DNA of 64,000 bases from Lucinisca nassula. Its lineage: Eukaryota > Mollusca > Bivalvia > Lucinida > Lucinidae. Below are positions 21,893 through 32,149 of the stretch, in pieces (within the stretch, counting starts at the first letter, position 1; every line of letters starts with the position of its first letter). Location: contig OY757010.1 of the NCBI GenBank assembly GCA_963580285.1, positions 147,980,675-148,044,674 of the forward strand, given 5' to 3'. A program made the translations under genes and the position numbers. The notes beneath the pieces were generated by a model. The model worked only from the letters and a program-made list of their open reading frames with translations, did not search any database and was not told where the DNA came from.

Positions 21893-22929
21893 AAAACCAT
21901 ATATATACTTGGTCCTAATGATAAGACACATTTAGGGACAACAATCTTGGGCTTTCCTGGGATCAACAGGGCTTGCCCCAACCCCTCCACCACTTAAAGA
22001 GGCCTTACACATCCCCACTGCTAAACCATATATATTCTTGTTCCTTATGATAAGATTCATTTAGTGATACCAACCAGGGCTCCATTGGGTCCATGCCCCA
22101 CCCCCTCTACTTCATAAAAGGCCTAATGTTTCAGATACTGAGTCCACATAGGTGCTCATTTGGACATGGGGGTTCATTTGGTAGATTAAAATGATACCAT
22201 GTTAAAATACATGGCTGCCATTGGGCAGTGCCCACCTGAGCTCTGGTGAGCATAGTGGCCCATGGGCCTCTTGTTCAAGTTTTCAGTAAAAAACATCTAT
22301 TTTTAGCTTCTGTGACCTAGATGTGCAACGGATCTGAACCATTTGAACAACTTTGAAAGGGGACAACCTAAGGATCATTCCTGTGAAGATTGGTCAAAAT
22401 ACAATCATGAGTTGCGGGGTACCTAAACACCGGAAAGACGCGGAAAGAGGCAAAAAGACCCGTAAAAAAGGAAAAAGACCCTAATAAAAGCAAAAATGAG
22501 CATAGTTATAAATATAAATCAGCATTTTGGGTAAAAAGTGCCCATGGAAAAAGATTAATACAGGTGCAAAAGAACGTACTAGACCCCATCCCACGCCCAC
22601 CATCAAAGGTGGGAACACTTTTTACAGACAATATAAGTTCTATAGGGGATAAAAAATTGAACTGAATTGCAAATAAAACATTAATAATAGTAATAATAAA
22701 GTGGGAAATCAGTGAATTTACGAAGACGGAAGAAGACGCGGATAGGCAAAAAAAGACCTTTAGAAAAGCAGAAAGACCCTCGGGAAAGCAAAAAGACCAC
22801 CAGAAAAGCAAAACGACCCCCAGAAAAGCGAAAGAGCATACATATAGATATAAATCAGCATTTCTGTGCAGGAAGGAGTGCCATAAAGGAGCAAAAGAAC
22901 ATACCCTGACCCCATCCCACCCCTATCCA

Positions 22930-23000
22930 ATTACATGACGTGCTGCAAACTGTAATATGCAGTACGTCGGTCAAACTAACCGCATGCTTAAAACTTAAAC
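22930..23000 (+). pseudogene. GIY-YIG endonuclease fragment of a Penelope-like element
   Basis: One frame reads NCNMQYVGQTNRM, the QYVGQT signature that forms the YIG half of the PLE endonuclease, and is close to the degenerate NCKMQNVGQTDRM at 33965-34005. Only about 20 codons remain, with no flanking PLE sequence that I can see. A D-like scrap follows (23004-23090). Confidence 0.7.
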
Positions 23001-23449
23001 CTGGCGCCCAATGAAACCAGCATAGTTTAGCTGTTTACGAGTACCCAAGTGTGGTCGATTTCAGCCCTGATGAGCGTGGGGTTGGGAGGGGGCTATAAAT
23101 TTGAATGTATATAGAGGTTATCTTTCTTTAATAATTAATGGTCCTGAAAAGGACCTTTGTATGTCTTTTAGAGGTTTTAAGCTCAGTTACATATGTAGGA
23201 ATCAAAACATCTCTCAATTACTTGGCGAAAAATGTCCAATGGAATGCCCTGACACAGGAACAAAGAAACAAAGTTATGGCAAAATTCAATAGTGATAGAG
23301 GAAAAATTACACCTTTTCAGCAGACGGCAGTAGGTTTATGATAACCACTCTGACAGCAGGAAAAAAAAAAAAACAAATCAGGCTAAAAGGAAAAGATCAG
23401 AGCGCCCCAGAACTCCGACTTTTCGGGACATTTTATTTCGGGTCCCCAC

Positions 23450-23560
23450 ACAGATTATGGGAGCTTGTTAGGACCGCTTCAAAGAGGCGATACTAATGTG
23501 CTTCTTTAATCTATGTTTAAAGCTTGAATAAGTGGACACAATAGCTAAACAAAAAAAAAA
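23450..23560. repeat. Decayed hairpin repeat H
   Basis: CACAGATTATGGGAGCTTGTTAGGACC-type text followed by its partial complement and ending ATCTATG; a diverged H copy next to an A-run. Confidence 0.45.
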
Positions 23561-23589
23561 AAAAAAAGGCTGGTGAAGATTGTCAGGAA

Positions 23590-23960
23590 AGCATTTCATT
23601 TCATTTTTTTTTCTGGCAATAAGTCCTAGTCACACCTCCACGTGGTACCAGCTGGAAACTGCATTCATTCATATTGAAGTTGAAATTATAAGTATGCGGG
23701 CTAATGTGACAGGGCGCTATTTATTTATTTATTTGTTTATTAAGGTAGGTAGGTTCTAACCGCCTGCCCAGTATTAGTGGTGTGAGTCTGATAGTCTACG
23801 AATGGTTTCCTTGGGCGGCAGGGCTTGAGATGTCATTTCATCTCAATATTGGGTGAAAACCCAAAAAATTGGAATCAGCGTCTCCAAAATGACCTATACA
23901 GTGTTGACAGGGACGTTAAACCTCAGATCAAACAAAAACTAACATTACAGTGCACTGTTT
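23590..23960 (+). repeat. SINE-like repeat D, sense copy
   Basis: Contains GATGTCATTTCATCTCAATATTGGGT-type text and ends TGTTGACAGGGACGTTAAAC then (AAAC)n-like sequence. The 5' half is diverged and may belong to another family sharing the tail. Confidence 0.6.
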
Positions 23961-25043
23961 TGTTTCTATTTTTCTCTCAGTGTATAATTATTTATCTCTA
24001 TAATGGGTCTTTTTGCTTTGCTAGGGGTCTTTTTGGATCTGTTTGTGTCTTTTTGCGTCTTCTTCCTTCCTTTTTCCTCTCCTATCCAATAGATATGAAT
24101 CTGTCAATAAAACGGGGGTCTTTTTGCATCTTTTTGCTTTACACATATGCATGCTTATGTGACTGGGCGCTGTTATGTTGGTCTTTTTCTCTCAATATAT
24201 ATTAACTTGTCACTATAATGGGGTCTTTTTGATCGTTTTTTTTTCTAAATTTATAGAGGATCTTACACTCGTGGTAATTCATATGAAATGACCAAGAGTG
24301 TAAGATTCTCTTTATCATATGACCACTTTAAACTGAATTTTTTGCCTTTAAATTTGACTTTTTTCCACAAGATGGACGTCGCCATGACGTTACTTAATTC
24401 CGCCAAAGTGTTTATACACGTGTGGTCATACGATTTTTATTACACGATGTTATCCACTGCTTATCAACCACATCATATGACAAATTTATTTATTAGTCAC
24501 TATTATGGTTTATGGTGTATTTTTGCTTCTGAGTGTATAAGGGGGGGGGGGAACCCTTTTTCGTCCTTTTGCATCTTTTTGAATTACATATGCAGTCTTA
24601 CGAGAAAGGGAACTGTTTTGTCTTTATTTTTCTATCAATATACATTAATTTATCACTATAATGGGGTCTTTTTGCAAGTTGTTCCTAAATATATACTTAT
24701 TTGTCATCATATTGGGGTCTTTTTTGTGTATCTGGGGGTCTTTTTTGGTCTTTTGCGCAATTTTACACGACAGGGAGTAATTTCGTTTTTATTGTTCTAT
24801 TAATATTTATTAATTTATTTCTATTATGGGGGAAAGTATAAAACCCGGGAGTAACAGCCGGGAGCAAAAAACGGGAGTAAATTTTGGCAATCGAATAAAG
24901 GTATTAAACATTAACATGTCTATATGAAATTTGGATCAAAAGTAGAATATAGACTTCTCTTTAAAATGCATATAAGTTTAATATTAATAATTGAGTACTT
25001 TTTAAGATATGAACCGAAATATATGACCATGTCGCAAAAAAAT

Positions 25044-25829
25044 CGCCCGGTAGTAGCTTTTTTGCGGTATTGACGATGTCAAGCATTTTGCAAAATATGT
25101 TCAGTCTGGGATTGCTACAAGAATAAGTTTGTGTATTATCAATTAAAAACATATCAAAGATTAGAAAAATACAAAAATAAAGTTATTTCATCGCTCCGTG
25201 AAGTAAGTAATTGACCCGGGAGTAGGCCGGGAGTAATTTCTGGGTTGAAATCGGCGTTTATTGGCGTCATTGCCTATGTCACATACATTGTATTTATTAA
25301 ACGTAGTCTTACTACCCTGACAGCTAATAGCAAAGGCACTGATCAGACTGCGGAGGTAATAGTGTCATCGTTTCTACATTATACGGCCATAAAACAAATA
25401 CCGCCAAATATAAATGTCCCGGTCACATAAAATCATAGGCGCAGGATCAGGGCGTGAGTTGGGTTGGGGGTTTGGATGTGTGTCGAGTCCCGATATGACA
25501 AGTAAATAAATTCATGTACTCCATGCTGAATCTTAGCTTTTCTTCTGACAAACGTTTAAGAAATACAATATATGTGATAGAAGCAATAAGGCCGAGAATA
25601 AGGCAAATAAACGCCGATTTCAACCCAGAAATTACTACCGGCCTACTCCCGGGTCAATTATTTACCAGGCGGAGCGATGAAATAACTTTAATTTTGCATT
25701 TTTCTAATCTCTGACATGTTTTTAATTAATAACACATACTTTTGAAAGTAATTCTTGTAGAACCCCCAGACTGAACATATTTTGCAAAATGCTTGACATC
25801 GTCAATACCGCAAAAGTTACTCCCGGGCG
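25044..25829. repeat. Foldback element III, about 223-bp arms
   Basis: Arms 25044-25265 and 25606-25829 are inverted copies, outer ends CGCCCGG(T/G)AGTA, inner ends TCGGCGTTTATT, with a 340-bp loop. It sits inside the left terminal repeat of element II, whose right repeat is uninterrupted at the matching point, so III arrived later. Confidence 0.8.
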
Positions 25830-26429
25830 AAAATTTTGGTCGGGTATAAAAACCAAGGCCGCGCCGGGCCGGGCCGAGGATTAGATATGCTATAACTAGA
25901 AGTAGTTTTACGTATCTACATGGCTTATTTATCTTTTAATAGCTGTTTTCCGAAATCCAGGGGTATAAAAGCCAAGGCGGCGAAAAAGTATTGACAATTC
26001 CGAATTTCTTTCAAAGTCATCGGTTAAATTACTTCTTTTTGGCCTTATGATATTTGAAATTGATTATACTTATTATGTGTTCGTGATAAAATTAAATATA
26101 TTCACCAGAATCACCTTAATGATCGAATTACTTATTTTATTTTTGTTTCTATTTTCAGAATTACCTTATTACAGGAAACGACCGAAAAGGACCGAAAGGG
26201 AAGGCACACAACGACCGGAATGATCCGAATCGAATGACGGCCGATGCTGTTCAGTGACGTTGTTTAAATGATTGTCCAAGGACTTCAGGGTTTTATGACG
26301 TTGATTCGACGTCGTTAAAGGGAAATCAACACTCTTGTCCACCAAACTTTTTTTTTTTCATAAAAAAGTGTAAATAGATGTTCCCAGCAGGCACTCCACG
26401 TTGAATCAACGTTGAAACAACGTAGATTC

Positions 26430-26740
26430 AACGTTGTGTGCCTGTAGGGTTCTGTTTACTGCCAGTAGGAGCTGTTTACTGACTGGTGACAAGGAGGACG
26501 CGGGTTCGATACCTGCTGAGGTCGGCAGCTTTCTTTCGTGGAGATTGAACATGTAATATTTTCTACGGTCATTCTCTCTGTTCCATTGATTCAAGAAGGG
26601 CAGTTGTCAGCCTGCTCTGGAAAAGTGTGGATAGGTAAACTGACCGGCTCAAAATGACTTAAATAGTGTTGGCTTGGTCGTTAAAAATAGAAATGAAGGC
26701 AATGATCCAAATTCAAACAAAACAATAAAGAATTAAAAAT
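26430..26740 (+). mobile_element. SINE-like retroposon
   Basis: GCGGGTTCGATACCTGC (26502 on) is a B-box-like motif. The 3' end has GTGTTGGCTTGGTCGTTAAAA and an ATTCAAAC/AAAC tail similar to repeat D. No clear A box. Confidence 0.5.
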
Positions 26741-26889
26741 CTTTTTTTTTTTTTTTCTTTTTTATTCGAATGTATACATGCATAATGATAATAATAATAA
26801 AGAACATTACTGCTAAGCAGTTTATGTCTATTTAATTTAGAGTCCATCAAACCCCATTTTTTATAGTATATACATTATTTACATTAAAC

Positions 26890-27170
26890 ATTATTTCGGA
26901 CACATAGAATGTGGGTACTCGTTAGAACTGCATTGTTAGAACTGGTTGTTCTAACGAGTATACACAATCTATGAACACATAGATTGTGGGTACTCATCAG
27001 AACTGCCTTGTCGAAGCGGTTCTAACGAGTATCCACAATCTATCTTTCCGACCCTTTCAATCACCAAGGCGGAGGTATTGCCCATCTATATATGCAATCT
27101 ATGAACACATAGATAGTGGGTACTCATCAGAACTGCCTTGTCGAAGCGGTTCATGATGATCGCGGTTCAG
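26890..27170. repeat. Hairpin repeat H, three cores
   Basis: ACATAGATTGTGGGTACTC(G/A)T(T/C)AGAAC and complementary partners occur three times; the second and third are near-identical, implying a recent local duplication. The last core is cut short at GCGGTTCATGATG. Confidence 0.7.
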
Positions 27171-28257
27171 TTAACTTAAAGAATCGAATGCTTTAAGAAC
27201 CTTAATTGACAAGATCTCACTAATTAAAACAAGTAGATGAGTCAATTAATGCACTTATCACTTACTGACTGATGCATATTAACAAGCAATAACAATATAA
27301 TAGGTAAGTATCAAAACATAATTAATATGTCTAAAACATGATTAAGAAATATGATGAGTTTCATAAAGCTCTATCTTTATTTTCTACCATTCAGATATTA
27401 TATTTAAATGTCATTATCATTTATTTGACATTGTCGTCCGTTGCGGTTCATTACGACGTGGCCTACATAAATCCACCAAAAATACGGTTATTACAAATAC
27501 TAAAAGGAATTGACTGGAATTTTTACAATAAAAGGTTTAGAAAATACTTTTTTGGGGTTGTCATGTACATGTTTTCACACATTCATGTCTATTTCATTCA
27601 AATTCGATCAAAACGTACGAAAAAACCGCCTTGGCTTTTATACCCCAAAAATTTGGCAAATTTGCTATAAAACAAAAATTAGGGCACCAAAAAGAACAAA
27701 ATTTATACTGAGTATCAGATTTGATATAATTAACATTATCATATCAAAATTTACCACTAACATTTCATTTTCGGTTAAAATTCCGAAAAAGAAAATCTTC
27801 GGATCGGCAATTTTTGGCTCGGCGGCTCGGCCCGGCCCGGCGCGGCCTTGGCTTTTATACCCGACCGAAAATTTTGCGACGTTGTCGTATATTTCGGTTC
27901 ATATCTTGAAAAGTACATGGTAATAATGTGAACACTTATGTGCATTTTAAAGAAACGTCTATATTCTACTTTTGATTCAAATGTCATCCAGATATGTGAA
28001 TGTTTAGTACCTTTATTCGATTGTCAAAATTTACTCCCGGATTTTACTCCCGGCTCCCGGCCGTTACTCCCGGGTTTTATACTTTCCCCTATTATGGGGT
28101 CTTTTTGCTTTTTCGGGGGTCTTTTTGCGTCTTTCCGCGACTTCTTGCGTATTTCCGGTGTTTAGGTAGCCCCATGAGATGTTGTTGGAAGAAATTATTT
28201 ACGGACTGACGCACGACGGACAAAGCTCACTTTGTCACTATGTGACAGGTGAGCTAA

Positions 28258-28694
28258 AAAGAGAAATCAAACAAACTTCATCATTCTGCTCCTGAATGTT
28301 GCTGTTAATCTGTTCTAAGCTGAGTTCACCAAATGAAACTGGCCACGAAATTCCACCTACAGCCATCAAATCTTAATTTTACTGCCTTTGTATGCTATAT
28401 TCACAGCCGGCGTGAATTTGTATGCGTTAATTGCACAACAAAAATGTTTGTTTATTTTATTAAATCTTGGTCAAGTGGACGTTTACTTTAATCAATCGTC
28501 TGAGTGGGTCAGGTGGGGATTGTTCGTTTGGGATATGCTAGTCCATATTTGATATGGTGCAACGAAACACCGAATCATATATACTGGGAGAACGGTTTAC
28601 AAGCGACTTAACCCTGTCAAACGACTTGATCCTGCCCAACTCGTCCTTAAGTCAACTCGTACCTTAGTCAACTCGCACCCAAGTTTGGTCAACT
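28258..28694. other. No gene seen
   Basis: Spacer after the end of element G. Includes a short degenerate direct repeat of GTCAACTCGTAC at 28645-28705. Confidence 0.5.
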
Positions 28695-29546
28695 CGTACT
28701 ATTGTAGATGTAAATCCAAAAACAGAGACTCGGTATCACAAGATAAACTTACCCCAAAACAGATTTTTTTTGGTTTTTACTAAGGTACGATTTTGCAAGA
28801 AACAAACACATCTATCTATTGTAGATGTGTTTGTTTCTTGCAAAATTTATGATAAACGCGATGATTTTGATTTTGAGATTGTAAATTTTCCTTTTTTTTT
28901 GTATGGTGATGTTCCTCGTGCGCCATCCTATGGTGCTTATATTTCGCAATTCGATTTGCCAGAGTGTGTAGTCATGTAACTGACTTCAACACTCATAATA
29001 AATTCTTAACTGCTAGACTTCTTAATCAGGGTTATCGGTACCATAAACTACGCAAAGCCTTTTCAAAATTTTATAGACGTCATTCTGATTTAATTTCAAA
29101 ATTCAATATTGAACTAAAATCTCTTCTGCAACAAGGTCTATAGGAACCCGAATTTTATGGCGACTGCGTATATAAATTCAGAAAAATATATAACCGCAAT
29201 GACTTCAGCACCCAATTTCGTAAAATCATTCTTCGATATAAAAAGATTGAGTACAACATATATGTTATACGACAGACTGCATGCATGGTAGTTAACCCAA
29301 TCACGGTTGACAACTTCGCTCCCCTCTTTAATTGCACGCCGGTGGGTCAGGCTTCAGATTCTATGACGGTTCCAGCGTAAAGGCTTACGAAGAATTAGAG
29401 AGATCTAATTCTATGTAATGTTGGTTGGTGCCTGATGCTCTGTCTCTGGTCGCGCCCATCGGAGTCTAATTGTTGGTTTTCTTTTGCTCCAGCATTTCAG
29501 TTTTTTCTTGCTGTCGAGTCCATCGTTGTTTCATCTCTGTGGTTGT

Positions 29547-29578
<32 letters not shown>

Positions 29579-30516
29579 TCACGGAGATGTTGCACTGATG
29601 AATTAGGTGGTCATCATGCGGACTGAACAAATAATTTGTCTAAATCGCGACGGAAGTAAGGGGCGAGGATTGTGGCCACGTAAAATCGATTTAAGCCCCT
29701 GCTCACCCCACCCCCAGTGGAATTCGTTTCACTGACTGTTCCAATGCGGTTCTTCTGTCGCGGCTTATGTTTTGTTATGGTTTGTCTTTGAGTGTTTGTA
29801 CCGCTTATATTAGTTTTACTTCAGATAGCCAAAAATTGGCCATGTTCAGGGAAAGTAACTGTCCTTTTGGCTTTCCGCTATTGATGTTTCCATTAGGGTC
29901 TGTTCTTTCATGTTTTTGTTTCTTTCCCTTTCGTGTTAGTTTAAGGTTCTTTCTTGTAACCATACGTCAACGTCTTTTCAACGCCTTTTTTTTCTTTTTG
30001 GGGGAATTAACTCAAGGAAGAACAAATTTCACTTTTATTTTTTTTTATTACATATGCTTCATTTTCTTTAATCAGTTTCAATATCATAAATTGCATTCAT
30101 CTTCTTTATTCAGTTCCCAACACTAAACTTAAATAATTTCTATATTAAAACTTTGAAATGAAATTTAGGATGGTAAAAACCAAAATAGATGTTGCCAAAT
30201 CTTTGAATCCCAAATGTTTGAATGCCCAATCTCTGAATGCTTCTCACAAAGAAGCCACCCCTTTATATATGGTGGCATGCTTCTAGCTGTCCAAATATTG
30301 CAACTCCATTAAGGCTCAAAGAAGTGATTAGGGACTGACCACACATATGGTATGGGAAAATGGTGTTAAGAATAACTAATTAATGCCAAAGTGAAATGGC
30401 CTAGAAATTAGAAGTTAAACATATCATGCTATGTTACATCATGATTTGTTACACTTTGGTGTCTCTGGTGGGAGCTGTGGGTTAATTGTATCGATTTCCG
30501 ATCATTGCCTTCACTT
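28695..30516 (+). pseudogene. Penelope-like element copy 1 (RT C-terminus and 3' tail)
   Basis: 28807-29385 encodes the RT C-terminal part (CKIYDKRDDFDFEIV, DVPRAPSY, NDFSTQFRKIILRYKK) with frameshifts and a stop. It is followed by a type 2 3' tail that resumes at 30458 after a 520-bp insert and ends CACTTCTATTT at about 30516. The start is inverted: 28695-28760 carries minus-strand PLE sequence (ATCCAAAAACAGAGACTCGG), and 28786-28845 is a 25-bp-arm hairpin at the turn-around. Such 5' inversions are usual for PLE insertions. Confidence 0.85.
29940..30457. other. 520-bp insertion splitting the PLE tail
   Basis: The tail breaks after CTTTCCCTTT and resumes with CTTTGGTGTCTC. The inserted AT-rich sequence has no reading frame and no convincing terminal repeats. 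CTTT may be a short target duplication. Confidence 0.55.
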
Positions 30517-31350
30517 CTATTTTGCATATCAGAGCTGTTTTGTTTGTGCCGTGTTGTGGCTATAAAAGGTCTCCCCCTACATGCATTTAATGCTCTTTTT
30601 TCCAATCCTCAGGGATTGCTTTTACAGTTGCTTTTCATCGTTCCTTAATTTGACATCCGTTAGATACCTGTTGAAGTTCTTAATCGAACCGATGTTCGTA
30701 CCTCGTTGTATAACAGATGCTTGTTTGATATCTATTGGCTTTTTATAGATATAGCTGTTTTGTGGGCTTTTTGTATACTCGCCTTCTACTTGAAGGATTT
30801 ACCGTTCTTCCGTGTACTGTTTAACTTAATGACCGGTATATATATCGCTTTAGTTTTGACGGTATTACCCCCTTTAAAGACACATTTTTTTTCCTTATAT
30901 AAAAGGGGTGGCCTGTCTAATGATCTCCAAAAAACATTTCCTTCGGACCATAGTGCACATCAAAGGCTTATCTTATCTAAGTGATTATGAGGTGATTATG
31001 AGCAGATTGATATGTTTAATAGGGGCTCAATAAGAGTACTTGAGTGAAAGTATAATTTACTGAGATTGTTTCCAACAAAATATTGTTTTAAATTACTTCT
31101 TTTTTATTTTAAAATAAAGTAAAAAAAAAACCGCTGATATCCATTGTTTCCTTTACTCCAAAGTGCAAAGAAGTAAACAAAAAAGGTAAATAATTTTGAT
31201 TAACCTCAACATTTAATTAACCGATTAACCTTTATTTATTTATTTATTTTGGTTGAAACTATATGACACAAAAATCATATCTCTAAAACATTAGCATTTT
31301 ATAGTTTCAGTCAAGATGGAACTATAAAATGTTCCTTGTTTTTGACAGAA
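30517..31350. other. Unassigned sequence with 92-codon frame
   Basis: The frame 30706-30984 (plus) is rich in hydrophobic residues and extends upstream without stops for about 20 codons. It follows immediately on a PLE 3' terminus, where PLE tandem copies place the 5' region of the next unit, so it could be a PLE 5' region. I see no motif to support that or any other function. 30985-31350 is AT-rich and featureless. Confidence 0.35.
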
Positions 31351-31359
31351 TCATATCAG

Positions 31360-31463
<104 letters not shown>

Positions 31464-31519
31464 AAAGGAAATATGTTAAGTGTGCTACAATAAATTCATT
31501 ACGGGGAAATACATCACAT

Positions 31520-31775
31520 TAACAGGCCTATAAAATTTTAACCCCTTAAACCCCACTTTTATACAGTAGAACTGGGGTTTAGAGGGGTATACATTATTTT
31601 TCTTATTTCTGCTCATAAACATATATTGTGTGTCCTCGTTAGAACCGCCTCATGGAGGCAGTTCTAATGATCAGTCACACTATAAAACAAATTGTGTGTA
31701 CTCATCAGAACCGCTTCACCGAGGTGGTTCTGATGAGTACGCACAATATATGTTTTGAGCAGAAATAATAAAGAT
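31520..31775. repeat. Hairpin repeat H, two cores
   Basis: Two successive dyads: CTCGTTAGAACCGCC / GGCAGTTCTAATGA and CTCATCAGAACCGCTTC / GAGGTGGTTCTGATGAG. The flanks AACCCCACTTTTATAC and GGGGTTTAGAGGGGTATAC form a further small hairpin. Confidence 0.75.
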
Positions 31776-32149
31776 ATCAGGATTTTATCTGAAAACAAAA
31801 AAAAAAAAAAACATTTTTGGTGGAAAAAATTTACCAATATTTTTGAATTGGCAGATTCAGTAATGATTATAAATAATTGCTACTAAATATATTAAAATCG
31901 GAAAAAAGTGCTGTTGTTTCTTCCATGCAAATCAAAATAAGGACTTAGGTGTAAATGAATAGATGTCATTTATCAAAGTCTTATCCCTAGGTAATTTATT
32001 ACCCTCTCTTTGTCCCCTACCCGTATGACAGCCAGAATACCTAAGTGTATTTTATCTCAACACTAGATTCTTTAATAAACGGTCATTAGGGTGTTATGTA
32101 ATCTAAAACTGTGTCTTTAAACACACATGAATATCACAAATAAATTTAA
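31776..32149. other. No gene seen
   Basis: AT-rich sequence with an A-run at 31796-31811 and nothing recognisable. Confidence 0.55.

Larger units (their letters stand above)
19855..22275 (-). mobile_element. Helentron/HINE-like element, family C, copy 3
   Basis: Most complete C copy. On the minus strand it runs from ACAAGAGGCCCATGGGCC (22275) through inverted 143-bp units to the hairpin GGAGCC-TAC-GGCTC and GATGAGCT at 19858. It shows the continuous text (AAACTAATGAGCCGATTTTC, then CACAAACTTTCAATCC) that is split by element E in copy 1. It carries hammerhead repeat R2. Confidence 0.78.
25966..27648. repeat. Inner inverted-repeat pair IV
   Basis: GGGGTATAAAAGCCAAGGCG at 25966-25986 is complementary to 27628-27648. 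These ends resemble the inner part of element II's own terminal repeat (GGGTATAAAAACCAAGGCCG). The space between holds a GTTGAATCAACGTTG-type short dyad (26400-26445), a SINE-like sequence and H repeats. Confidence 0.6.
24833..28086. mobile_element. Inverted-repeat element II with 9-bp target duplication
   Basis: The termini are GGGAAAGTATAAAACCCGGG at the left and its complement at 28067-28086. CTATTATGG flanks both sides. The terminal inverted repeats run about 250 bp (24834-25043 plus 25830-25883, against 27823-28085). The left one is split by foldback III. A 9-bp duplication is typical of Mutator-like (MULE) elements. The frames inside (27338-27923) resemble nothing I know. Confidence 0.7.
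22418..28168. mobile_element. Inverted-repeat DNA element I (5.75 kb), nested in G
   Basis: Left end GGGG-TACCTAAACACCGGAAAG and right end CTTTCCG...TTCCGGTGTTTAGGTA-GCCCC are inverted copies. Inside each end lies AAAAAGACCC-rich or GGGTCTTTTTGC-rich sequence. CATGAG on both sides may be a target duplication. I recognise no transposase. Contents: a GIY-YIG scrap (22930), repeat D (23590), T-rich GGGTCTTTTTG units (23960-24830), and element II. Confidence 0.7.
19032..28257 (+). mobile_element. Helentron/HINE-like element, family G, split by two large insertions
   Basis: 5' end ACAAGAGGGCCCAC with subterminal GCTCACCTG (19060-19068). Five units of 162-166 bp follow (GTCCACTAGATGAAG at 19131, 19297, 19459, 19622, 19787). 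After a C copy (19855-22275) the body resumes with TTTTCAGTAAAAAACATCT. After a second insert (22418-28168) it ends with GACGCACGACGGAC, the hairpin GTCAC-TAT-GTGAC (28234-28246), CAGGTGAGC and CTAA (28254-28257). The rejoined order matches this family's known layout. The total host length is about 1.1 kb. Confidence 0.72.

Noticed and set aside
23825..24803. 126- and 171-codon frames on the plus strand
   Set aside because: Phe/Tyr/Leu-rich translations of T-rich internal repeats of element I; no conserved motif.
27338..27923. Possible transposase of element II
   Set aside because: AT-rich frames with no DDE-like or zinc-finger pattern, and partly the translation of the terminal repeat itself.
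29590..29650. Hammerhead in the PLE tail (CTGATGA...GAAC...GTC)
   Set aside because: The GAAA core is one A short, stem II does not pair and stem I does not form; also examined in the other tails, which have CTGATGAG but the same defects.
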